A stretch of DNA of 64,000 bases, taken from assembly GCA_020723965.1 (NCBI GenBank), contig DYHW01000008.1:1-64000 (forward strand), given 5' to 3'. This document shows, piece by piece, positions 56,152 to 64,000 of this stretch (positions within the stretch are counted from its first letter, which is position 1; each line of letters starts with the position of its first letter). The notes beneath the pieces are model-generated. The model did not search any database. It was not told the origin of the DNA and was given only the letters and a program-made list of their open reading frames with translations. The position numbers were made by a program, and so were the translations under genes. Origin of the DNA: Melioribacter sp. (GTDB lineage Bacteria > Bacteroidota > Ignavibacteria > Ignavibacteriales > Melioribacteraceae).

Positions 56152-57500
56152 TGAACACAAAGAATAAATATGAACGTCCCGTAATAAATAAATTTTATTC
56201 GGGAATGATGAATAAATTCGGGAGCCAAACAATAGCTTCTCCTTTGAAAGAAATAGAAGGAAAGCGGCTGAACGACCTAACGGATAAGTTTGGTTCTCCA
56301 CTTTTTGTTTTATCGGAAAAGAAAATTAGACAAAATCAAAAATCTGCAATTCGCATTTTCAAAACGCGATATCCAAAAGTTCAGTTTGCGTGGTCATATA
56401 AAACTAATTATCTAAATGCGGTTTGTAAAATATTTCACCAAGAAGGTTCTTGGGCAGAAGTGGTTTCCGAGTTTGAATATGAAAAAGCAAAACTGCTTGG
56501 CGTGCGCGGTGAAAATATTATTTACAACGGTCCGGAAAAAAGCAGGGAAAGTTTAATTACCGCAATTAAAGACAGAGCTAAAATTCACATAGATCATTTT
56601 GACGAATTGTATGATCTGATTGAACTGACCGATGAACTTAAACTAAAAGCAAGAGTTGCAATCCGCGTAAATATGGATGTTGGCATTTTTCCAAAATGGG
56701 ACCGCTTCGGATTCAATTTTGAAAACGGCGAAGCTCATCAAGCCATAAGAAGAATTACTGCGCAGAAAAATTTGGAATTAATTGGATTACACACTCACAT
56801 CGGTACATATATTACGTATGCAGAAAGTTACAAAGTTGCCGCTTCTAAGTTGATGAATCTTGCAAATTGGATTTATGATGAATATAAAATAACAATTGAC
56901 TACATAGATATGGGCGGCGGCTTTGCTTCATTAAATACGCTTAAAGGGCAGTATTTACCAGCCGAACAGACAGTTCCTTCATTGGATCAATATGCAGATG
57001 CAATTGCAAACGGTCTTCTCGAAGTGCGCTACAAAGGGGAAGAACTTCCAACATTATATCTTGAAACCGGAAGAGCGTTAATTGACGATGCTGCTTATCT
57101 TATTTCTACGGTTATTGCAAATAAACGACTTTCAGATGGAACGCGCGCTCTAATTATTGATGCGGGCATAAATTTTCTTTTCACAAGTTTTTGGTATAAG
57201 CATAAAATATCGCAGGCAACCGAAGCGGACGCTCACACAGAAAATACCGCAATCTACGGACCGCTTTGCATGAACATTGATTGCATTAACGAAGGAATGA
57301 ATTTCCCTGCAATGAAAAAAGGAGAAAAGATTGTTATGGAATACGTCGGCGCATATAATATGACGCAGTGGCTTCAGTTCATCAAGATGCGCCCGAACAT
57401 AATTATGATTATGAATGACGGCTCTATTGAATTAGTTAGAAAAGCCGAAACGCTGAATTATTTACTTGAACAGGAATTATTACCTTTAAAGCTAACTTGA
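56151..57500 (+). CDS. PLP-dependent decarboxylase, fold type III (LysA-like)
   Basis: 449 residues. AWSYKTNYL holds PLP Lys84; HTHIGTY (His214), a GGG loop (MGGGFA), LETGRAL, GPLCMNID (Cys373) and EYVGAYNMTQW match diaminopimelate/ornithine-type decarboxylases of the alanine-racemase fold. A 45-residue N-terminal extension (ending about GSQTIASPLKEIEGK) is unlike typical LysA. Context argues against housekeeping lysine synthesis; a diamino acid, an arginine-like or a ligated substrate is possible. Overlaps the next gene by 4 nt (TTGA). Confidence 0.85.
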   Translation: MNTKNKYERPVINKFYSGMMNKFGSQTIASPLKEIEGKRLNDLTDKFGSPLFVLSEKKIRQNQKSAIRIFKTRYPKVQFAWSYKTNYLNAVCKIFHQEGSWAEVVSEFEYEKAKLLGVRGENIIYNGPEKSRESLITAIKDRAKIHIDHFDELYDLIELTDELKLKARVAIRVNMDVGIFPKWDRFGFNFENGEAHQAIRRITAQKNLELIGLHTHIGTYITYAESYKVAASKLMNLANWIYDEYKITIDYIDMGGGFASLNTLKGQYLPAEQTVPSLDQYADAIANGLLEVRYKGEELPTLYLETGRALIDDAAYLISTVIANKRLSDGTRALIIDAGINFLFTSFWYKHKISQATEADAHTENTAIYGPLCMNIDCINEGMNFPAMKKGEKIVMEYVGAYNMTQWLQFIKMRPNIIMIMNDGSIELVRKAETLNYLLEQELLPLKLT

Positions 57501-59644
57501 GTTTGGCGGAAAAATACAGAATGCACTCTTTTATCAATTCAATATTATATTCTTACGCTCAGATTTTCTTTTCCAACCGCAGATGGTTCGGAGCTGTTAT
57601 TCTTTTTGCAACTTTTTTCGAACCGCAAATCGGTTTGGTGGCATTATGCGGAGTGATATTATCAAATTCAATAGCGTATTATTTGAAGTTCGATCCTCAG
57701 AAAATTGAAAGCGGTTTTTATGGCTTTAACGGAATTTTATTCGGCGCCGCAGTTTCATTTTTTTTCAAAATGGATTTCACTCTTGCAGTTATAGCCGTCA
57801 TCTTTATTTTTATTACTTTTTTCATAACTACGGTAATAGAACATTACTTTGCAACAGCATTCAATCTACCCGGCTTAAGTCTCCCATTCATCATTTCTTT
57901 TTTCATTTTTATTGTATTTGTAACAAACTACAGTTTCACCTCGCACAATTATTCTTTCGCACTTTTTGAAGAGACAAAGTATTCCGCGCATTTTTTGGTA
58001 AAAGCATACTTTCAATCGTTATCGTTGATTGTGCTTCAGCCAAATTTTTTAGCCGGCGCGTTGATTGCAATTGCGCTCTTATTTTTTTCGCGCGTTCTAT
58101 TTGTGTTAAGCATTTTTTCATTCATCGTTAATATTTTGTTTCTCGAACTGCTTCTTCCGCAAATAAGCGCTAATATTCTTTTGATTACGGGCTTAAACTC
58201 CATTTTGACTTCCTTTGCAGTAGGCGGTAGTTTAATTTTACCATCGCGTAAAAGTTTTTTCTTCGTATTATTTTCGGTAATGATAATCGTGATACTCACC
58301 GGATTTTTCTACCGGCTCTTCTACTTCGCTGCTCTTCCAATATTCGTTCTTCCGTTCAATTTTTTTGTTCTGCTCGCAATTTATAGTTTGAAGTTTAGAA
58401 AAGACCAAACCGATTTGACGTTACTCTATTTTGCGCCAGGATCGCCGGAAGAAAATCTCTATTATCATCTAACAAACAAAGCCCGCTTTGAAAACTATAA
58501 ATATTACTTTGCTGAACTTCCATTCTTTGGCGAATGGTTTGTTTCGCAAGGATTTGATGGGGCTTTCACTCACAAAGGCGAATGGAAATATGCTTGGGAT
58601 TTTGTGGTTGTCGATGAAAACCTATCGGAATTTTCGAACGAAGGCGAATCGCTTAAAGATTATTATTGTTACAAACTTACCGTAACTGCTCCATTAGACG
58701 GAGAAGTTGTTAAAGTTGTCAACGATGTAGAAAACAACAAATTAGGACAAATTAATATCGCCAAAAATTGGGGCAACACAGTCATCATCAAACACGATTT
58801 TGATTTTTATTCACTACTTTCTCATCTCGAAATAGATTCTATAAAAGTTGTAGAAGGGCAGAAAGTAAAGAAAGGAGACGCAATTGCTCTTTGCGGAAAC
58901 AGCGGAAGATCGCCTTCGCCGCATATTCATTTTCAATTTCAGCCGACAGATAAACCTGGCGATAAAACAATCCGCTACCCAATAGCCAATTACCTCGAAA
59001 AAGTTGAAAACAATTGGCAGTTACGCGGCTTTGATTTTCCGAAGGAAGCAACCATAATAAAAAACTTAGAAACTAATAAAACTCTAAAAAAAGCATTCGA
59101 CTTCCAGCTTGGCGAAAAATACAAACTTGAGATTACTCACAACAGCAAAACAGAAATTGAAGAATGGGAAGTAAAGATCACAAACGATAATATTTACTAC
59201 ATCGAATCATCTACCGATGATAAAGCAACTTTCTTTATTGCTAATAAGATTTTGTATTTTACAAATTATAGCGGCAATAAAAAATCGGCATTATATTATT
59301 TTTATCTGTTGGCAATACAGATTCCATTCTGTTCAGAAGAAACAATTTTTTGGAAAGACCATTATTCAATTGCTAAACTTCCAATAAAGTTTATCAGATA
59401 TTTTTCAGAATTCTTTTTGATGTTAAACCATTTTATTTCGGCAACGGGAAAGTTTTCTATTCATACAAAAGAAAATAGCTCTATAATTGTAGCCAATAAG
59501 ATTGAAATAAAAGGAAGTTCTTTATTTTCGTTTATAAAGAAGAACTTCGCCGGCCATATTTCTGTTGATAATGAAGGAAATTTAACCGGCTTTGACTTTA
59601 GCCAAGAAAACAAAAAATTAGCATATGTAAAATTTATTAACTAA
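57497..59644 (+). CDS. Urea-transporter domain fused to M23 peptidase domain
   Basis: 715 residues. Residues 1-300 have about ten membrane helices and the urea-transporter-like segments SGFYGFNGILFGAAVSFFF and GLNSILTSFAVGGSLILPSRK. Residues 345-510 form an M23/LytM zinc peptidase: FTHKGEWKYAWDF (His359, Asp368), PLDGEVVKV, GNTVIIKHDFDFYSLLSHLE, KKGDAIALCGNSGRSPSPHIHFQFQ (His476, His478), given here in part. The last about 200 residues are unassigned. Zinc ligands are intact. A TTG start overlaps the upstream stop; an ATG at 57,521 is an alternative. Role unknown: solute transport coupled to an envelope enzyme. Confidence 0.82.
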   Translation: MSLAEKYRMHSFINSILYSYAQIFFSNRRWFGAVILFATFFEPQIGLVALCGVILSNSIAYYLKFDPQKIESGFYGFNGILFGAAVSFFFKMDFTLAVIAVIFIFITFFITTVIEHYFATAFNLPGLSLPFIISFFIFIVFVTNYSFTSHNYSFALFEETKYSAHFLVKAYFQSLSLIVLQPNFLAGALIAIALLFFSRVLFVLSIFSFIVNILFLELLLPQISANILLITGLNSILTSFAVGGSLILPSRKSFFFVLFSVMIIVILTGFFYRLFYFAALPIFVLPFNFFVLLAIYSLKFRKDQTDLTLLYFAPGSPEENLYYHLTNKARFENYKYYFAELPFFGEWFVSQGFDGAFTHKGEWKYAWDFVVVDENLSEFSNEGESLKDYYCYKLTVTAPLDGEVVKVVNDVENNKLGQINIAKNWGNTVIIKHDFDFYSLLSHLEIDSIKVVEGQKVKKGDAIALCGNSGRSPSPHIHFQFQPTDKPGDKTIRYPIANYLEKVENNWQLRGFDFPKEATIIKNLETNKTLKKAFDFQLGEKYKLEITHNSKTEIEEWEVKITNDNIYYIESSTDDKATFFIANKILYFTNYSGNKKSALYYFYLLAIQIPFCSEETIFWKDHYSIAKLPIKFIRYFSEFFLMLNHFISATGKFSIHTKENSSIIVANKIEIKGSSLFSFIKKNFAGHISVDNEGNLTGFDFSQENKKLAYVKFIN

Positions 59645-59657
59645 TCGGAGAATTAAA

Positions 59658-60293
59658 ATGAAGAAGTATATTTTTATCAGTTCGGGATTTGTAGCGGTTA
59701 TTTTAGTTTTACTTTCTATTCGGCTCTTTTCTCAAAACCAATCCGATAAAGTAAAAGCTTTCAACATTTCTATTCAGTATGAAGTGAAGAACGATTTTCA
59801 AAAAGCTATTGCAGAGCTTACTAAAATATATTCGGTTAACGAATCGGACTATTTAGTTAACCTTCGTCTTGGATGGCTCTATTACAATTCAAAGAATTAT
59901 GGCGAATCCAAAAAATATTACGAAAAGTCGCTCGCAATTAAAAAGAATAACATTGAAGCTATGCTCGGGTTAACTTTGCCGCTTTCTCAATTAGACGAAT
60001 GGGGAAAAATAGAATCCATTTACAAAGAAATACTTAAAATGGATGCGCAAAACTACACAGCAAATTTACGATTAGGGCAGGTTTACTTAAACCAAGCAGA
60101 TTATTCTAATGCGCAAAAGTATTTGGAAAAGGTTATTGCGCTTTATCCAAGCGAATATGAGCCGAATTTATCTTTGGGTTGGACTTACTATTATCTCGGC
60201 AAGAGGTCTCAAGCGGCAGAGTTGTTTACAAACGCATTAATGTTAAGCGAAAATGATGAATCGGCGCAATCTGGAATAAAATTGGTTAAATGA
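59658..60293 (+). CDS. Exported TPR-repeat protein
   Basis: 211 residues. An N-terminal helix (IFISSGFVAVILVLLSIRLF) anchors or exports it. Tetratricopeptide-like repeats follow: YLVNLRLGWLYYNSKNYGESKKYYEKSLAIK, YTANLRLGQVYLNQADYSNAQKYLEKVIALYP and LSLGWTYYYLGKRSQAAELFTNAL, in part. It probably scaffolds other operon products in the periplasm. It is 13 bp after the urea-transporter gene and overlaps the next gene by 4 nt. Confidence 0.85.
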   Translation: MKKYIFISSGFVAVILVLLSIRLFSQNQSDKVKAFNISIQYEVKNDFQKAIAELTKIYSVNESDYLVNLRLGWLYYNSKNYGESKKYYEKSLAIKKNNIEAMLGLTLPLSQLDEWGKIESIYKEILKMDAQNYTANLRLGQVYLNQADYSNAQKYLEKVIALYPSEYEPNLSLGWTYYYLGKRSQAAELFTNALMLSENDESAQSGIKLVK

Positions 60294-61099
60294 TGAAAAA
60301 ATTATCTCTTGCTTTGTTATTAGTTTTTGCCGGAATTGGAAACGCACAAACTTACACTTATCCATCGGCTTATCTTACAATTGGAGATTATTCAAACAAC
60401 ACGCAATCCATATCGTTTGCTTTTTACAACACGCTTCAGTTTTCGAAAGAATTTTATCTTGTGAACAATTTGGAAAACCTAATCATTGATAATCCCAAGT
60501 GGAAATACGACCAGAAGCATATTGTTTCGCAGGTTATTTATGACGATTTGCCTATAACATTAAAATTAGCGTATGGATTTTATTATGGGAAATATAGTAC
60601 TACTCCATCACGCAATAATTATGAAGACAATATAAATCTTTATTCAGCAGATTTTATTGGGAAACTCGGTTCATTTTACTTGGGTGCGTCATATACGCGA
60701 ACAAATTTGGATGGTTATCTGCACCAGACCGTCAACCAAATAACGCCAAGATTTGAAATGCTTTTCGGTGCTAATTTATTTGTATCTGTAAAACCGAGTT
60801 ACGCTATTCTTGAAGATAAAAGAAAATTATTCTCTGTTTCAGCTAAAGCTCATTATTATGCCGGTTCCGGAGTTCTATTAAAAGCTGGCGGTTTTTACGG
60901 TAAGCGTGCTTATTACTTCGACTCTGATTTGATTACATATTTTAATCAAAACGAAACACAGAAAAATAATTTTTTTGGACAAGTGGAATATGTAGTTGAT
61001 CCAAAGTTGAGGGCAATATTATCATTTCAGCAAACTCAGTTTACTTCATATTCAATTAGATATTATATCTTGGGTGTTAAATCTTTCTTCTCGCTATAA
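60290..61099 (+). CDS. Predicted outer-membrane beta-barrel protein
   Basis: 269 residues. A signal peptide (KLSLALLLVFAGIGNAQ) is followed by alternating aromatic strands (AYLTIGDYSN, TLKLAYGFYYGKY, FYLGASYTRTN, VLLKAGGFYGKRAYYF), ending YILGVKSFFSL with a terminal aromatic-type residue pattern, as in outer-membrane barrels. No family is recognised. The ATGA overlap with the TPR gene and a terminator at 61,137 define it as the last gene of the operon. Confidence 0.7.
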   Translation: MMKKLSLALLLVFAGIGNAQTYTYPSAYLTIGDYSNNTQSISFAFYNTLQFSKEFYLVNNLENLIIDNPKWKYDQKHIVSQVIYDDLPITLKLAYGFYYGKYSTTPSRNNYEDNINLYSADFIGKLGSFYLGASYTRTNLDGYLHQTVNQITPRFEMLFGANLFVSVKPSYAILEDKRKLFSVSAKAHYYAGSGVLLKAGGFYGKRAYYFDSDLITYFNQNETQKNNFFGQVEYVVDPKLRAILSFQQTQFTSYSIRYYILGVKSFFSL

Positions 61100-61136
61100 T
61101 TATTTTTCATAAAATCCGACTGTTTAAAAACAGAAA

Positions 61137-61159
61137 ACCCCGCATTTGCACTGTGGGGT
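61137..61159. terminator. Hairpin terminator after the operon / tRNA remnant
   Basis: ACCCCGC and GTGGGGT form a stem. On the minus strand TTTTCTG follows, so it would serve the tRNA remnant; on the plus strand it ends the operon. Confidence 0.65.
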
Positions 61160-61162
61160 CTA

Positions 61163-61203
61163 GGAGCTGGCTATGGGACTCGAACCCGCAACCTGCAGAT
61201 TAT
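61163..61203 (-). pseudogene. tRNA 3'-half remnant (Thr-like)
   Basis: The minus strand reads TAATCTGCAGGTTGCGGG, then TTCGAGTCCC and ATAGCCAGCTCC: 3' anticodon stem, variable loop, T-arm and acceptor strand. The 5' half is missing; a CCCGATAAATCG-type palindrome lies at the break. The T-stem has a mismatch. The amino acid identity is a guess from similarity to tRNA-Thr. Confidence 0.55.
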
Positions 61204-61214
61204 CCCGATAAATC

Positions 61215-61439
61215 GCATAGGCGTCAACTTAATTTTAGAAATTTTTGATAGAAGTTGACCCTGCCGAGTCGGAATTCGTAAAGACAGTAATACATTATTT
61301 GGTTGATAAGAAAATTATCCTCGTCGTCAAAATTTCACTTCAAACTGATTGACGGAGTAAAATCGAGCAACATGTCGGAACTTGGGCAGTGGAGTGTGGA
61401 AGCCTGATAAGGTATTTACTTTTTAATTTAAGAGAGAAA
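61215..61439. other. Spacer between tRNA remnant and oxidase fragment
   Basis: About 225 bp with no recognisable gene, containing only short frames. It follows the tRNA-remnant break and precedes the truncated oxidase. Confidence 0.4.
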
Positions 61440-61724
61440 ATGAAAAACACTATAAATGTTCTAACACTTATGTTTTGTTTTACAGTTGTTACTCAAAGCC
61501 AAACGCAATTATTCATTACGGATGCACTAAGCGGAACCAATTTTAATCTTACGATAAAAACGGGTTCTGTAAATTTTTATTCCGGGTTTAATACTAACAC
61601 ATTGGGTGTTAATGGCAATTATCTTGGACCAACATTGATACTCCGCAAAGATGATTACATATTAACAGATGTTACGCAGTGCAGGAGAATTGGCTCCATT
61701 CCATCAAAAAATCCGAAGCATTAA
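61440..61724 (+). pseudogene. Truncated multicopper oxidase N-terminus
   Basis: From the ATG at 61,440 the reading gives a signal peptide (MKNTINVLTLMFCFTVVTQSQ), then TQLFITDALSGTNFNLTI and NGNYLGPTLILRKDDYI, the first cupredoxin domain of a CotA/copper-resistance-type oxidase. It should continue with a HWHG copper site, but the frame breaks at about 61,665 and ends after 20 unrelated residues. The remainder is absent, so it is a fragment. Confidence 0.65.
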
Positions 61725-61880
61725 ATCCGAAATTCAAAATGTTAGTATCAAAACAATGCGATATTCACACTGCTTCTGCCCTGTTTTGGATTTTGACCAT
61801 TTGTATTTATTTAGGATTTCGATATACGAATTTAGGATTTTCTGCAACATTATCGTTTTGCGTAACGCGAGAACCATAAT

Positions 61881-62705
61881 TTAAATATCTTGTTTTGCAA
61901 GTTTCTTTGAGGCAATAAAAAGCGGAATTAAACACCATACGGATAGTGTGAATATTAATATGACAAACGAGAAAAACTCGCCGCCAAAAAATCGCAAAAG
62001 TTGAGCGCCTGCTGCGCCAAAAATTGTCGGATTGTCTAGAACTATTAAGCTTCCAACTCGAACGAGATCAACAGGATTACCGAAAAGTGAAATGAATACA
62101 AATGTATTTGCCGTTTGTCCTTTGAGTAAAACGGTTCCACCGATAACGAGTATATCATAAAATAATTCAAAGAAGAACCAAATAAACAAAACAGTTCCAA
62201 AAGCTTTAAGCTTTCTAAAAGAAACAATTGCAACGAATGCGGCAAGAATTAAAAATATAATTGAAAGAAGAAGAATTAAGAATACAAAAGAAATATATTT
62301 TGCAAATCCGCTGAAATCAGTTTCAAGAGCAATAAGAATAGCGGAAGAACCGAAGCCAACTGCCGTTGAAAAAAATATTGTTGCAAACAAACCCAAAAGT
62401 TTTCCAAATAAAATTTGTTTTCTCGAAATCGGTTGAGAGAAAAGTAATTCCATCGAGCCTTTGTCACTCGTAAAGCTTAACGTTCCCATTACAAGTGCAA
62501 TTAGAGGAATAATGTACAAAGTCAAATTCAATAAACTCGCCGAAGTGCGCGAGAAATTTTGAATTCCCGAAAATCCTTCTGCGAGTAACCCCGAATAAGA
62601 AATTCCTAATACTAATATTCCAAAAATGATTGTGAATATTAATGTCCACTTATTTCTTGTGTTGATTACAAATTCTTGCTTAGCTATCTCAAAAATTATT
62701 TTCAT
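61881..62705 (-). CDS. nosY: ABC-2 type permease, NosY-like
   Basis: 274 residues with about six helices (IPLIALVMGTLSFTSDKGSMELLFSQPISRKQILFGKLLGL region and the ending WCLIPLFIASKKLAKQDI). It is the permease partner of the ATPase at 63,216-63,926, with a NosL-like protein encoded between them. In nos loci it assists periplasmic copper or sulfur delivery for nitrous oxide reductase. nosZ is not in the window. Confidence 0.75.
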   Translation of the reverse strand: MKIIFEIAKQEFVINTRNKWTLIFTIIFGILVLGISYSGLLAEGFSGIQNFSRTSASLLNLTLYIIPLIALVMGTLSFTSDKGSMELLFSQPISRKQILFGKLLGLFATIFFSTAVGFGSSAILIALETDFSGFAKYISFVFLILLLSIIFLILAAFVAIVSFRKLKAFGTVLFIWFFFELFYDILVIGGTVLLKGQTANTFVFISLFGNPVDLVRVGSLIVLDNPTIFGAAGAQLLRFFGGEFFSFVILIFTLSVWCLIPLFIASKKLAKQDI

Positions 62706-62730
62706 AATCTTATTTTTTGTTTACAGCAAC

Positions 62731-63219
62731 CTATTTTGAAGCTTCAATTCCCTTAGAAAGGTCATCCAAAGAAACAATCTCTCCATTTTCATTTTTCAAA
62801 AATTCTTTTGCGTCACTCTCATTTTTAAATGACACAAGACCTGAACCCATTGGTGTTTGAAATTCTTCGGCTAAAACAAAAACTGCTGCTTCAAATTTGA
62901 TCCACTCGCCCGTCTTAAAATCATGAACAAATGTGAAGAGATCTTTATTAGAATCTATTTTATTTTTATATGAGACTAAACAAGCGATATCGTCAAATTT
63001 TAATATCTCTGTAGTATTTTCAATTATTATTTCTCCTGCGAATTTCGGATCTGAAATAGCCATTCTGCAAAAGGAACAAATATCTTCGGGATAAATTTCA
63101 ACTGGTTCAACTTCCTTTTTCCCACAAAAAGAAAAAAAGAACAAGCAACTAATTCCTAATAACAATCCTATCCACTGAAAAGTCGGGGCAGGTATGTTGG
63201 AACAAAATTTCAATTTCAT
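62731..63219 (-). CDS. nosL: NosL-like copper-binding lipoprotein
   Basis: 162 residues. A hydrophobic leader ends FFFSFCGKK, a lipobox-like Cys. EDICSFCRMAISDPKFAGEII carries the CxxCxM-like metal motif of NosL, followed by FDDIACLVSYK. NosL delivers Cu(I) to nitrous oxide reductase in known systems. It overlaps the ATPase gene by 4 nt. The ATG at 63,219 is clear, though the leader is longer than usual. Confidence 0.85.
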   Translation of the reverse strand: MKLKFCSNIPAPTFQWIGLLLGISCLFFFSFCGKKEVEPVEIYPEDICSFCRMAISDPKFAGEIIIENTTEILKFDDIACLVSYKNKIDSNKDLFTFVHDFKTGEWIKFEAAVFVLAEEFQTPMGSGLVSFKNESDAKEFLKNENGEIVSLDDLSKGIEASK

Positions 63220-63926
63220 ATCTCCTCCACCAATGAAAGATACAACTCCTCAAAAGTTTTATTTGTCTCAAAAGACTTTTTAATATTTTCGATCGACTCA
63301 AGCATTATCAATTTTCCATTAACAAGAATTGCGACGCGGTCTGCAAGCTGTTCAACTTCAGAAAGCATATGAGATGAAAATAAAATTGTTTTCCCTTCAG
63401 ATTTTTTCTCTTTAATAAATTCACGCAAACGAATAACGCCATGAGGATCTAAACTTACAGATGGTTCATCTAAAATTAAAATAGGTGTATTTGCCATAGC
63501 AACAACTGCAAGACCAAGTTTTTGAATCATTCCACCGGAAAATTTGCTTATATGTTTATCAGAAAAACCGTTGAAGGTTGCTTCTTCGAGCGCACGATCG
63601 GCAACATCTTTGCTGATATTCCTCATCTTCCCATAAAATCTGATTATTTCTCTCGCTGTCAAATTCTCTGGGAATACAACTCTCTGCGGTAAATAGCTCA
63701 AATATTTTTTCGCTTCAGTTGAATCTGATGAAATATCTACTCCATTGATCAGAATTTTTCCAGAAGTTGGTATGTTTAACCCTACGATTGATTTTATAGT
63801 TGTAGTTTTTCCGCTTCCGTTTGGACCCAATAAAGCAAACACCTCTCCTTCATTTACAGTGAATGAAATATTTTTTACTGCAAAAAATTTTCCGTATTGC
63901 TTTGTTAAATTTTTTACTTCAATCAT
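63216..63926 (-). CDS. nosF: ABC transporter ATPase, NosF-like
   Basis: 236 residues: Walker A GPNGSGKTTT, Q-loop YLPQRVVFPE, signature KFSGGMIQKLGLAVVAM, Walker B PILILDEPSVSLDP and an H-loop SSHMLSE. It powers the NosY-like permease. It is coupled to nosL by an ATGA overlap. Upstream nos genes, if present, lie beyond the window edge. Confidence 0.88.
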   Translation of the reverse strand: MIEVKNLTKQYGKFFAVKNISFTVNEGEVFALLGPNGSGKTTTIKSIVGLNIPTSGKILINGVDISSDSTEAKKYLSYLPQRVVFPENLTAREIIRFYGKMRNISKDVADRALEEATFNGFSDKHISKFSGGMIQKLGLAVVAMANTPILILDEPSVSLDPHGVIRLREFIKEKKSEGKTILFSSHMLSEVEQLADRVAILVNGKLIMLESIENIKKSFETNKTFEELYLSLVEEI

Positions 63927-63954
63927 TATTGAACCAATTTCTTATGGGAATTCA

Positions 63955-63971
63955 TCCCGACGAAGTCGGGA
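63955..63971. repeat. REP-like palindrome TCCCGACGAAGTCGGGA
   Basis: Perfect 7-bp stem with a 3-nt loop, just upstream of nosF. The same TCCCGAC...GTCGGGA core occurs at 3031, 3368, 3395 and 3836, and imperfectly near 36,612 and 36,652. Confidence 0.7.
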
Positions 63972-64000
63972 AAAGATTTTTTCTTGATACTTTAATATAA

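Noticed and set aside
61440..61724. Intact small secreted protein
   Set aside because: The sequence matches the start of a multicopper oxidase and then breaks off without copper motifs, so it is treated as a fragment.

Overview
The window is AT-rich, gene-dense bacterial DNA. Its gene families point to a Gram-negative of the Bacteroidetes/Chlorobi/Ignavibacteria branch; that assignment is inference from family style, not a database match. The clues are a fused CcoN-CcoO cbb3 oxidase with a one-haem CcoP, Kdo transferase and heptosyltransferase genes, GTP-type PEP carboxykinase, secreted fibronectin-III proteins, TAATG/ATGA gene overlaps and many small intergenic palindromes.

Layout. 1-1904: 5' part of a secreted, repeat-built protein. 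2.1-4.0 kb: msrA, then an odd array in which the 3' half of a tRNA-Asn gene, a terminator and a GIY-YIG ORF are repeated in tandem beside one intact tRNA-Asn. 4.1-6.3 kb: methylmalonyl-CoA mutase large chain and epimerase. 6.5-10.7 kb: exported C69 peptidase and a pullulanase-like enzyme. 10.7-27.5 kb (minus strand): a six-PAS hybrid kinase, pckG, Kdo/heptose transferases, fbp, a probable heterodimeric ABC exporter, serS and leuS. 27.8-33.0 kb (plus strand): Kef-type antiporter, S9 peptidase, DUF1232 protein, Nudix hydrolase. 33.1-42.4 kb (minus strand): murI, glnD, a tyrosine phenol-lyase-like enzyme, then queF and queC with a restriction-modification cassette between them, and an MFS transporter. 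42.5-44.0 kb: a YrdC-family protein and an SDR. 44.3-53.2 kb: a complete cbb3 oxidase structural and assembly locus (ccoI, S, NO, Q, P, G, H and a SafE-like protein). 53.3-54.4 kb: HD-domain and SixA-like proteins. 54.9-61.1 kb: an unusual six-gene operon. 61.1-64.0 kb: a tRNA remnant, a multicopper oxidase fragment and nosY/nosL/nosF-type genes that continue upstream of the window.

How the genes work together. Central metabolism is gluconeogenic (pckG, fbp), with propionate/methylmalonyl-CoA conversion and alpha-glucan use. Microaerobic respiration is served by the cbb3 cluster, whose CcoI and SafE-like proteins probably handle copper. The nos-type genes may add copper delivery for denitrification.

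Best candidate for an undescribed system: 54,869-61,099. A PqqD-like (RRE-type) protein, an ATP-grasp ligase, a fold-type III PLP decarboxylase, a urea-transporter/M23-peptidase fusion, a TPR protein and a predicted outer-membrane barrel lie with overlapping or near-abutting ends. This looks like a pathway that activates, ligates or decarboxylates an amino-acid-like substrate and couples it to transport and envelope work; the product is unknown. The second most interesting region is the tRNA-Asn/GIY-YIG array.
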